The notes beneath the pieces were generated by a model. It was not told the origin of the DNA and did no database searches. It saw nothing but the letters and a program-made list of their open reading frames with translations. 7,397 bases of DNA. It comes from an uncultured Selenomonadaceae bacterium. GTDB taxonomy: Bacteria; Bacillota; Negativicutes; Selenomonadales; Selenomonadaceae. The stretch is from the NCBI GenBank assembly GCA_958415865.1, contig CATYZV010000084.1, positions 1-7,397 on the forward strand, written 5' to 3'. Of this stretch, positions 1 through 5,283 are shown piece after piece (positions within the stretch are counted from its first letter, which is position 1; the number at the start of each line of letters is the position of its first letter). A program made the position numbers and the translations under genes.

Positions 1-657
1 GTAGATATCCCATATACTACTTATTTTGGCTATGAAAATAGTCAAAATAGAAAACCAAGTTTTGAAAACTTGATAAAAATAGCAGACGTTTTAAACGTTT
101 CTCTTGATGAACTTTTAGGAAGAACGCCGAAAAATGAAGATCAGCAGCTAAAGAAGGATATAGAGCTAGCAACTTCAGCCATAAACGAAAATAACGCGCC
201 TTTTGTAATATGGCTTCTAGGTATGAGCAAAGATAAAATACAGCTCAATATAGGTCATGCAGATACTACGGGCGATATTCTTCATATTACAGATGATATT
301 GACTGTATTGATGGTATTGAGGTATCCAAGCGAGATATTGTAGAGGCTATAAATAAAATCAACCGGCAAACAGATACAACGCGGCGCATTTTACTCTTTG
401 AGGAACTTGCTACACTAAGTCTCGATAATATGCAAAAGCATTGCGACAAAGGATTATCAGATTTGCCGGAGATAATCAATAATTTATCTTACGGAAAAGT
501 AAAAAATAGTAGTACAGGTAAAAATATAAGTGAAAAAGACACAAAAAAAATATTAGAGAACTTTAAAATTCAATTAGCGTATTTTAGAAAACAGCAAAAA
601 AGAATCCTAGGATATCGAAAAGCCTTACAAGACTTTATGTCGTCAAAAAGTAAATAG
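1..657 (+). CDS. XRE-family helix-turn-helix regulator, 5'-truncated by window edge
   Basis: The frame is open from base 1, so the gene begins left of the window; the TTG at position 70 is internal. 218 residues are visible. The first 41 or so are the end of an XRE/Cro-CI DNA-binding domain: a YEN..NRKPSFENL turn followed by IKIADVLNVSLDELLGR, the usual last helices and closing motif of HTH_3 domains. The remaining 175 residues resemble no domain I recognise. They contain no visible S24/LexA-type self-cleavage region, and the tail is rich in Lys and predicted helix. The family represses phage or ICE lytic/transfer promoters. Its position upstream of an integrase on the same strand suggests the element's maintenance repressor, which is inference. 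The gene is more A+T-rich than the gal genes on the right, consistent with transfer. The domain call is firm; the biological role is not. Confidence 0.8.
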   Translation, partial: VDIPYTTYFGYENSQNRKPSFENLIKIADVLNVSLDELLGRTPKNEDQQLKKDIELATSAINENNAPFVIWLLGMSKDKIQLNIGHADTTGDILHITDDIDCIDGIEVSKRDIVEAINKINRQTDTTRRILLFEELATLSLDNMQKHCDKGLSDLPEIINNLSYGKVKNSSTGKNISEKDTKKILENFKIQLAYFRKQQKRILGYRKALQDFMSSKSK

Positions 658-716
658 ATACATTAGGCAAGTACCTATTTACCTTCATAACTGGCTTGTC
701 TGCATTGCCTAAGCAG

Positions 717-851
717 ATGAACCGAATAGCAGGACCACGACCACGCCGAAAAATATTGCATTGGCGGGGTTTATTCCGTATACTCTTTTTTAACCGCGTC
801 GAATTCGAGGTGTTTAAAACTAAGGGCAGGCAGCCGCCACATAGCAGATAA
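717..851 (+). CDS. Candidate 44-aa basic peptide (doubtful)
   Basis: An ATG at 717 opens a 44-codon frame that ends at TAA 849-851. The product would be strongly basic: PRPRRK near the N-terminus, a central GLFRILFF patch, and a C-terminal GRQPPHSR. The last six codons, with the stop, lie in the 20-nt repeat. The second copy of that repeat closes a 9-codon frame (1335-1364) with the same PPHSR-stop ending. No convincing Shine-Dalgarno sequence precedes the ATG. I recognise no family. It could be a real small protein, a leader peptide, or chance, and chance is the most likely. Confidence 0.15.
   Translation: MNRIAGPRPRRKILHWRGLFRILFFNRVEFEVFKTKGRQPPHSR
832..851 (+). repeat. 20-nt direct repeat, copy 1
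   Basis: AGCCGCCACATAGCAGATAA occurs identically here and at 1345-1364. The shorter 16-nt word GCAGGCAGCCGCCACA, starting at 826, is repeated exactly at 1138-1153. This copy abuts the A-tract and hairpin at 849-880. Function is unknown; recombinase or regulator binding is possible. Confidence 0.9.
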
Positions 852-880
852 AAAATACCGTCGTAATCCGCGACGGTATT
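849..880 (-). terminator. Terminator-like hairpin facing the minus strand
   Basis: AATACCGTCG (854-863) and CGACGGTATT (871-880) form a perfect 10-bp stem with a 7-nt loop. Read on the minus strand the stem is followed by a run of T (plus-strand A's at 850-855), the layout of an intrinsic terminator. No convincing minus-strand gene lies upstream of it, so what it would terminate is unclear. It could instead be an operator-like dyad or an RNA structural element. Confidence 0.45.
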
Positions 881-962
881 GTATGGGTATCGTGAAACGC
901 GATAGCCCTATAGCTGCCATGTTGAAGGATATTCCAAGACGGAAAGCCCGCGCCGCTGCTAC

Positions 963-1076
963 ATCTGCCGAAATTCTGGCAGATTGGTTTTGACTTTTCA
1001 CGGTCGAAAATTCGGCAGTGAGATTTTGGCAGCGGAAATTTCCGCCACAAACTAGCATACAGCGCAAATTTACGCT
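963..1076. repeat. Array of four AT-core inverted repeats
   Basis: Four dyads with an AAATT-like centre follow one another. They are ATCTGCC/GGCAGAT around GAAATTCT (963-984), CGAA/TTCG (1005-1014), the perfect 14-bp palindrome GCGGAAATTTCCGC (1032-1045), and AGCGCAAATTTACGCT (1061-1076, 7 of 8 pairs). Their centres are at about 973.5, 1009.5, 1038.5 and 1068.5, so the last three are 29-30 bp apart, close to three helical turns. This layout fits cooperative binding of a dimeric protein. The partner is unknown; the nearby XRE regulator is one guess. Confidence 0.5.
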
Positions 1077-1137
1077 CTACTCTTATATCGGCTGGTTGAT
1101 TTCCTTCATCGTTTGATGTGGATCGGCGGGCATAGGT

Positions 1138-1153
1138 GCAGGCAGCCGCCACA
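1138..1153 (+). repeat. Partial copy of the direct repeat
   Basis: GCAGGCAGCCGCCACA matches 826-841 exactly. It ends 10 nt before the ribosome binding site of the 53-aa gene. That gene therefore lies between this copy and the full copy at 1345-1364. Confidence 0.85.
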
Positions 1154-1163
1154 AATTGAAGAA

Positions 1164-1169
1164 AGAAGG
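1164..1169 (+). promoter_or_regulatory. Ribosome binding site deciding the start at 1177
   Basis: AGAAGG lies 7 nt upstream of ATG 1177. The in-frame TTG at 1156 has no such site, so ATG 1177 is the better start. Confidence 0.75.
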
Positions 1170-1176
1170 TTTTACC

Positions 1177-1338
1177 ATGGATAACAAACAAAATATATCT
1201 GCTGATATTCAGCACGAACAGCCGCGGCACGTCATCACAAGCGAGAACAGTCCGGCACTAGCTGCCAAAATAAAGCAAGCGTCAGCGCATTTTTTAAAGG
1301 TTAATGACTGGCTGTATAAGGATTTAGCAAACAAATGA
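1177..1338 (+). CDS. Small hypothetical protein, 53 aa
   Basis: The gene runs from ATG 1177 to TGA 1336-1338 and has a good ribosome binding site. The N-terminal half is polar (MDNKQNISADIQHEQ). The C-terminal half looks like one or two amphipathic helices, SPALAAKIKQASAHFLKVND followed by WLYKDLANK. There is no signal peptide, membrane segment or cysteine motif. I recognise no family. Small genes beside a tyrosine integrase are often excisionases or other directionality factors, but no winged-helix or MerR-like pattern is visible, so that role is only positional inference. It is flanked by copies of the element's direct repeat, the downstream one starting 6 nt after the stop. I am fairly sure it is a real gene, less so of any role. 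Confidence 0.65.
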   Translation: MDNKQNISADIQHEQPRHVITSENSPALAAKIKQASAHFLKVNDWLYKDLANK

Positions 1339-1344
1339 GCAGAG

Positions 1345-1364
1345 AGCCGCCACATAGCAGATAA
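1345..1364 (+). repeat. 20-nt direct repeat, copy 2
   Basis: Identical to 832-851. Two further words, TCGTAATC (861-868 and 1389-1396) and CCGCGCCGCTG (948-958 and 1400-1410), follow both copies in the same order but at different distances. This suggests that 832-958 and 1345-1410 are diverged copies of one segment. Confidence 0.9.
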
Positions 1365-1430
1365 TAAGCCCGGCGGCAAATACTGCACTCGTAATCATTC
1401 CGCGCCGCTGGCTGATACGTCGACGGCGCA

Positions 1431-1477
1431 AATAAAAAAGCTCCCTTCCTCGTGGATATAACCACAGGTAAGAGAGC
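1431..1477 (-). terminator. Intrinsic terminator facing the minus strand, upstream of integrase
   Basis: The arms at 1440-1455 and 1462-1477 form a long imperfect stem: GCTC and CTT paired outside, CCT in the middle, and GTGG/CCAC closing a 6-nt loop. Read on the minus strand the stem runs into a T-tract (plus-strand A's 1434-1439), so it acts on minus-strand transcripts. There is no U-tract for the plus strand. No minus-strand gene lies between galM (ending at 2982) and this site. It may stop read-through from the gal operon or an antisense transcript of the integrase 5' region. Confidence 0.5.
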
Positions 1478-1542
1478 CATAACCGCAATCAATTTTCATA
1501 CTGGCATAGTGTAAGTGTATGGGTCGTCATTATGAAAACATG

Positions 1543-1550
1543 AAAGGCGG
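1543..1550 (+). promoter_or_regulatory. Ribosome binding site deciding the integrase start
   Basis: AAAGGCGG lies 10 nt before ATG 1561. The upstream in-frame ATGs at 1519 and 1540 have no Shine-Dalgarno sequence, so the start at 1561 is preferred. Confidence 0.75.
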
Positions 1551-1560
1551 TCTATTTTAT

Positions 1561-2748
1561 ATGTGGATTGAAAAAATCGAGAACTCTAAGGGCATTAGAT
1601 ACAAGTATAACGAACGCTTTACAAATCCCGCCACCGGCAAAACTGTGAAGGTATCAATTACACTAAACAGCAACGCGCGGCGGTATCATCGTCAAGCACT
1701 CGATATGCTAGAAAAGAAGTTCAATGATAAGTATATCATGAAAGCGAACGCGGCGGCAAACCAACATAAGGCGATAATGGAAGAACTCACATTTGAACAG
1801 GTGTCTAATGAGTGGCTGGAAGGTATAAGCAAGAGGATAAAGCCTTCTACAGCTATAGTTTATAGAAATGCAGTGAATGCCATCATGGAATATATCCCCG
1901 CCGGTGTCTACTTTGTAAATGTTTCGCCGGCGATGATAGAAAAAGTAATTAATCAGATATACTATGATAAAAAGAAATCCCGTGGCTATACTATTATTTT
2001 GCTCACTAGGATAAGACAGATATTCAAATACGCCCAAAAAGCAAATTACATCAAGGATATTTCAGACTTTGAAAAAATCAAGCTGGATAGAAGAGCCGCC
2101 ACAGCTAAAGAGCTATCAAAAGCAGCAGATAAATTTTTAAACCGCGACGAATTGCGGGACTGCCTCGACCAGCTGCAAAGAATCAATAAGCGTATAGGCT
2201 TAATGATGGAATTTATCGCGCTGACAGGTCTCAGAATCGGCGAACTTCTAGCACTGAGAGTGCAGGACTACAATAAAGAAAAATCTTCCATCAACATCAA
2301 CGGCACTATATGTATAAATATCCCTAACGGGGCAGACGGCAAACGCGGCACGCCCAAAACTTCCAGCTCATATAGGAATGTGGATCTATCAAACCGCGCC
2401 CGGCAGATCCTCGATTGGTTTATACTTGAGAATAAAAAATCTGCTCAGTGGAACCGCGCCCGGTATGTCGACCGCGGGTATATCTTCACTACCAAAAACG
2501 GTTTTCCGTACCATTACACACAGGTAAGCACGGCATTAACTAAAGTGCAGCTGGAAGGAAAAAATATAACCACTCATATTTTTAGACATACACACATTAG
2601 TCTATTGGCGGAAATGGGCGAACCACTCAAGGTAATCATGTCAAGGGTAGGGCATAGCAATGCCAATACTACATTGAAAATCTATACCCATGTTACTGCT
2701 AAGATGAAAGCCGATTTAGTCGACAAGCTAAACGCGCTGACAATCTAA
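1561..2748 (+). CDS. int: Tyrosine-recombinase integrase (phage/ICE type), 395 aa
   Basis: This is a site-specific recombinase that would insert and excise the element at its att site. From MWIEK as residue 1, residues 1-58 look like the N-terminal arm-DNA-binding domain of Gram-positive phage/ICE integrases (RYKYNERFTNPATGKT, then VSITLN). Residues about 75-170 are the core-binding SAM-like domain, and about 192-390 the catalytic domain. The catalytic set appears complete: R225 in LTGLRIGELL, a beta-hairpin lysine (K266 in TPKTSSSYRNVDLS), H339 and R342 in HIFRH, H365 in VGHS, and the nucleophile Y375 in LKIYTH. Length is normal for the family. An upstream ATG at 1519 would add 14 residues but has no ribosome binding site. 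The gene points at the gal operon, and its 3' end is 233 bp from galM, so the attachment site should be close downstream. It appears intact and probably active. Confidence 0.95.
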   Translation: MWIEKIENSKGIRYKYNERFTNPATGKTVKVSITLNSNARRYHRQALDMLEKKFNDKYIMKANAAANQHKAIMEELTFEQVSNEWLEGISKRIKPSTAIVYRNAVNAIMEYIPAGVYFVNVSPAMIEKVINQIYYDKKKSRGYTIILLTRIRQIFKYAQKANYIKDISDFEKIKLDRRAATAKELSKAADKFLNRDELRDCLDQLQRINKRIGLMMEFIALTGLRIGELLALRVQDYNKEKSSININGTICINIPNGADGKRGTPKTSSSYRNVDLSNRARQILDWFILENKKSAQWNRARYVDRGYIFTTKNGFPYHYTQVSTALTKVQLEGKNITTHIFRHTHISLLAEMGEPLKVIMSRVGHSNANTTLKIYTHVTAKMKADLVDKLNALTI

Positions 2749-2778
2749 AAAGGGGCAGAAAAGGGGCAAAAGGGGCAG
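2748..2778 (+). repeat. Three AAAAGGGGCA repeats, candidate integrase arm-type sites
   Basis: AAAAGGGGCA starts at 2748, 2759 and 2768, overlapping the last base of the integrase stop codon. The average spacing is about one helical turn. Short G-rich direct repeats right after integrase genes are common in Gram-positive phages and often serve as arm-type binding sites. Assigning that role here is inference. Confidence 0.5.
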
Positions 2779-2876
2779 ATTTTAGACTGAATTAGAAATA
2801 GTATAGAAATCTAAATACTTCCTAAAGCCCGTATTTTAAGCATTAGACGCTATCTGAAATAATTATGATACAGGCG

Positions 2877-2906
2877 TTTAAAATTGTACTAAAATGTTCG
2901 TATAAT
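2877..2906 (+). promoter_or_regulatory. Possible promoter with a consensus -10 box
   Basis: TATAAT at 2901-2906 is a perfect -10 box. The best -35 is TTTAAA at 2877-2882, with an 18-nt spacer, which is weak. A transcript would start near 2913 and run straight into the terminator hairpin, giving an RNA of only about 60 nt. This could equally be chance in A+T-rich DNA. Confidence 0.2.
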
Positions 2907-2913
2907 TACAAAG

Positions 2914-2970
2914 ACAGGCTTTGATATAATGCACAAAGCAATATACATCAAAGCCTGTTTTTGTCTTTTT
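2914..2970 (+). terminator. Strong intrinsic terminator between integrase and galM
   Basis: ACAGGCTTTGAT (2914-2925) pairs perfectly with ATCAAAGCCTGT (2947-2958) over 12 bp with a 21-nt loop. It is followed on the plus strand by TTTTTGTCTTTTT. It would end integrase transcription before galM, which converges from the other side. On the minus strand the same hairpin is followed only by CTTTGTAATT, so it would stop galM transcripts less efficiently. Confidence 0.9.
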
Positions 2971-2981
2971 AAAACCTATTA

Positions 2982-4028
2982 TTATTTTTCAGTGCCGAAG
3001 GTGTAGGTCGTTACCGTATAGCGTTCTTCGCCTGCCTTGAGCACCGGAGAATCGAATACATCGCAGTTCACAGCGTTGGGCACGAACTGAGTTTCGAGGC
3101 AGAATGCGCCGCGGCGTTCGTAGATATGACCCTGTTTGCCGGGCTTGCCTTCGAGGAAGTTTGCACTGTAGAGCTGGAAGCCGGGCAGAGTCGTTGCGGC
3201 TTTTAAGGTGATGCCTGTCTTTTCGCTCTTGGCTTCAGCAAAGGTGTAAAGACCGTCGTGCTGCGGCAGAAGGAAAGTATGGTCATAGCCTGCCGCAATC
3301 TTGAGCTGTTCATCATCTGCATTGATGTCTTGACCGATTTTCTTAGCCTTGCGGAAATCAAACGGTGTGCCGTCGACTTTGCGCTTTTCACCGGTCGGAA
3401 TCAGGTTCTTGTTTACAGGGACCATAGCCGGGCAGTTGAGCTGGAGCAGCTGGTCGTAAACAGTGCCTTCGCCTTCACCGTCGAGATTGAAGTAGCTGTG
3501 GTTCGTCAGATTGGCCACGGTGTCGGCATCGCTCTTGACCGTGTATTCCAATTTGAGGCAGGAGCTGTCATCAAAGGTGTATTTGACTGCTACATCGAGA
3601 TTGCCGGGGTAATTTGCTTCACCGTCCGGAGATATGCGCTTGAATACGACGCTGTTATCACCGGAGATAGCAGCGGCATAGACTTTCGTATTAAAGCCGT
3701 GAGAGCCACCGTGCAGGTGGTTGGGGTCGTTGTTGATTTCCAATTCATACGATTTGCCGTTCAAAGTGAATTTGCCGTCAGCAATGCGGTTGCCGCAGCG
3801 TCCGATGAACGCGCCGTAGAAGAATGTGCCGTTTTCATAGCCTGCGGCATCGTCATAGCCGAGCACTACATCGTGCAGAGCACCGTCGCTGCCTTTAACT
3901 ACGATGGACTGAATGATACAGCCGTAGCTCAGGACCGTAACGTGTTCTCCTTTATTGTTTTCTATGGTGTATGCGTAAATCTGATCTCCGAGTGAGGTTT
4001 TGCCAAATGCTTTCTTTGTTACTGACAT
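2982..4028 (-). CDS. galM: Aldose 1-epimerase (galactose mutarotase), 348 aa
   Basis: GalM interconverts beta- and alpha-D-galactose in the cytoplasm, supplying the alpha anomer used by galactokinase. Family motifs appear in order: GRCGNRIADGKF with R81, NHLHGG..GF with H106, TNHSYFNL with H177, GYDHTFLL with D249, and LETQFVPNAVN with E312. H177 and E312 correspond to the catalytic acid/base pair of characterised mutarotases; H106, D249 and R81 to substrate binding. Length is normal and there is no signal peptide. I start at ATG 4028 (MSVTKK) because AGGAGT at 4036-4041 lies 7 nt upstream; an in-frame ATG at 4037 overlaps that site. The gene lies 24 nt downstream of the LacI-type regulator, so both are likely on one transcript. 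Confidence is high. Confidence 0.97.
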   Translation of the reverse strand: MSVTKKAFGKTSLGDQIYAYTIENNKGEHVTVLSYGCIIQSIVVKGSDGALHDVVLGYDDAAGYENGTFFYGAFIGRCGNRIADGKFTLNGKSYELEINNDPNHLHGGSHGFNTKVYAAAISGDNSVVFKRISPDGEANYPGNLDVAVKYTFDDSSCLKLEYTVKSDADTVANLTNHSYFNLDGEGEGTVYDQLLQLNCPAMVPVNKNLIPTGEKRKVDGTPFDFRKAKKIGQDINADDEQLKIAAGYDHTFLLPQHDGLYTFAEAKSEKTGITLKAATTLPGFQLYSANFLEGKPGKQGHIYERRGAFCLETQFVPNAVNCDVFDSPVLKAGEERYTVTTYTFGTEK

Positions 4029-4052
4029 GAAAAACACTCCTTTAAATCTCTT

Positions 4053-5081
4053 TTATTTATATTTGCACGGTGCTGTAGTATCCCGCAGTACCAGTGTATT
4101 TTGCAGCACTACCTGGCGGCTTGTCCTGTTGTCGCTGGCGATTTTTTCCATCAAAAGGCTTGCGGCAGTCCAGCCCAGCGTCATCATGTTCTGATCCATC
4201 GTGCTGAGCTTCGGCTCCATGAAATGGCTCATTGATACATTGTCAAAGCCCATGACCGATATATCATCGGGCACGCTTATGCCCATGCGGCGGCAGGCGT
4301 TGACCGTGCCGATGCCCATGAGGTCATTGCAGCACATCACAGCCGTTACATCCTTGCGCTGAGGCAGTACTTCCATGATCTTGTTGACGGTCAATTCCAC
4401 CGTATCTAGGCTGTTGCCGCCTCTTATCGTTACTATATTGTCCTGATTGAACAAATTTGCCTTCTTCATCAAAGATGTGTATACATCCTGCTTGAACTCA
4501 TACGAGTCGCTGCGCTGGCCGCGCACGAATAAGATATCGCGGTGTCCCAGCGACAGCAGGTATTCCAGTGCTATCTTCGCGCCGATACGTTCATCGTTGT
4601 AGACGTACGATATAGACGGTCTTTTTATATAAGCATTGATGAACACCAGCGGTATGCGCCCGGCTATCTGATCGAAGAAATTGCTCTCCACCTGCTCCGT
4701 GTTCGGGCTGACATTGATTATGCCTGATACATTGCGCATTAAAAGCTCATTCATACATTTCTTTTCACAGAAAGGATCATCCTTGGTGTAAGTCAGCAGC
4801 AGCGAATAGCCGCTCATCGTCGCAAAGCTTTCAATGCCGTTTATTACTTCCGCAAAAAAGGTGTTGAACAGGCTAGGCACGATTACCCCTATGATAGATG
4901 AATGGCGTGTATTGAGTTCACGCGCCTGAATGTTGGGCACGTATTTCAGCTCTTCAATCGCCGCCAAAACCTTATGGCGAGTGGATTCTTTTACCGGGTA
5001 ATTGCCGTTCACTACTCTTGATACTGTAGCCACAGAAACCTGTGCTTTCTTAGCTACGTCGATAATTGTTGTTGCTTTCAT
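4053..5081 (-). CDS. LacI-family transcriptional regulator, 342 aa
   Basis: Residues 4-24 (TTIIDVAKKAQVSVATVSRV) form the LacI helix-turn-helix. YVPNIQARELNTRHS (48-61) is the hinge, with Leu56 where LacI places its minor-groove wedge, followed by IGVI, which opens the periplasmic-binding-protein-like effector domain. Late signatures CNDLMGIG (251-258), VMGFDN (276-281) and the following PKLSTMDQN are typical. Length is standard. It probably binds a sugar or sugar phosphate and controls the gal genes, but the ligand cannot be read from sequence, so I give no symbol. GGGGA at 5091-5095 sits 9 nt before the ATG. The gene has its own promoter after galT and is followed 24 nt later by galM. A dyad at its transcription start suggests autoregulation. 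The family call is very secure; the galactose role rests on context. Confidence 0.95.
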   Translation of the reverse strand: MKATTIIDVAKKAQVSVATVSRVVNGNYPVKESTRHKVLAAIEELKYVPNIQARELNTRHSSIIGVIVPSLFNTFFAEVINGIESFATMSGYSLLLTYTKDDPFCEKKCMNELLMRNVSGIINVSPNTEQVESNFFDQIAGRIPLVFINAYIKRPSISYVYNDERIGAKIALEYLLSLGHRDILFVRGQRSDSYEFKQDVYTSLMKKANLFNQDNIVTIRGGNSLDTVELTVNKIMEVLPQRKDVTAVMCCNDLMGIGTVNACRRMGISVPDDISVMGFDNVSMSHFMEPKLSTMDQNMMTLGWTAASLLMEKIASDNRTSRQVVLQNTLVLRDTTAPCKYK

Positions 5082-5123
5082 GCTCTCAAATCCCCATATC
5101 TAAAAATTATGCAGTCTATTTAT

Positions 5124-5138
5124 ATACATTGACAGTAT
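5124..5138. promoter_or_regulatory. Candidate operator at the regulator's transcription start
   Basis: ATACATTGACAGTAT has outer half-sites ATAC/GTAT with A/T-rich flanks that also pair imperfectly. It lies at or just after the predicted start point (about 5140), where a repressor would block transcription. The centre is not the usual LacI-family CG step, so this is a weak call. Confidence 0.25.
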
Positions 5139-5146
5139 AAATTAAG

Positions 5147-5175
5147 ATTATATTATTCTATTCAGACATTTTCAA
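5147..5175 (-). promoter_or_regulatory. Sigma-70-type promoter for the LacI regulator and galM
   Basis: On the minus strand TTGAAA (5175-5170) and TATAAT (5152-5147) are separated by exactly 17 nt. Transcription would start near 5140, giving a leader of about 59 nt before ATG 5081. This gives the regulator-galM pair a promoter independent of galE-galT. Confidence 0.8.
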
Positions 5176-5187
5176 TATTTTTCTATG

Positions 5188-5227
5188 AAAATACATGCCA
5201 TCTATAATGCTCTATAAATGGCATGTA
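5188..5227 (-). terminator. Probable intrinsic terminator after galT
   Basis: TACATGCCAT (5192-5201) and ATGGCATGTA (5218-5227) form a perfect 10-bp stem with a 16-nt loop, 56 nt after the galT stop. On the minus strand the stem is followed by only TTTTC, so termination may be partial. The dyad could also be a regulator binding site, since it lies about 17 bp upstream of the -35 box of the next promoter. Confidence 0.6.
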
Positions 5228-5283
5228 CATCATCTATATCTAAATATTTAGCTTGCAGGGATATGAGGCTTAAGTCTATTGTA

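Larger units (their letters stand above)
658..1176. other. 519-bp intergenic region rich in inverted and direct repeats
   Basis: No confident gene lies here. From left to right it holds an 8-bp inverted repeat (TTAGGCAA 663-670 with TTGCCTAA 705-712, 34-nt loop), a 10-bp palindrome TCGAATTCGA (799-808), a 20-nt direct repeat (832-851), a perfect 10-bp-stem hairpin (854-880), and AT-core dyads between 963 and 1076. A partial copy of the direct repeat (1138-1153) sits just before the ribosome binding site of the next gene. G+C is visibly higher than in the upstream repressor. Open frames exist on both strands, but none has a good ribosome binding site, and their translations look compositionally random. 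It may be regulatory or structured-RNA DNA of the integrated element. Confidence 0.6.

Noticed and set aside
658..1176. tRNA gene as integration target
   Set aside because: I could not find a cloverleaf, T-loop (GGTTCGA-type) sequence or anticodon stem here or in 2749-2981.
820..1230. 136-codon open frame on the minus strand, with another of 98 codons at 771-1067
   Set aside because: Neither has a good ribosome binding site. Both read through repeats and hairpins, and the translations are rich in Cys, Arg, Phe and Ser without domain-like pattern. The region is G+C-richer and poor in stops in several frames.
832..1364. CRISPR-like array
   Set aside because: There are only two full copies and one partial copy, with spacings of 312 and 201 bp, a gene between them, and no cas genes.
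1519..1560. Upstream start for the integrase adding 14 residues
   Set aside because: No Shine-Dalgarno sequence precedes ATG 1519, while ATG 1561 has AAAGGCGG at 10 nt and begins with the family-typical MWIEKIE.
2843..2881. Inverted repeat as the integrase crossover site
   Set aside because: The arms pair imperfectly and the gap between them (23 nt) is far larger than the 6-8 bp overlap expected of a tyrosine-recombinase core site. It cannot be tested without the other end of the element.
3258..3995. 245-codon plus-strand open frame opposite galM
   Set aside because: It is an antisense shadow of a well-supported galM with all catalytic residues. The same applies to the plus-strand frames opposite galT, galE and the LacI gene.
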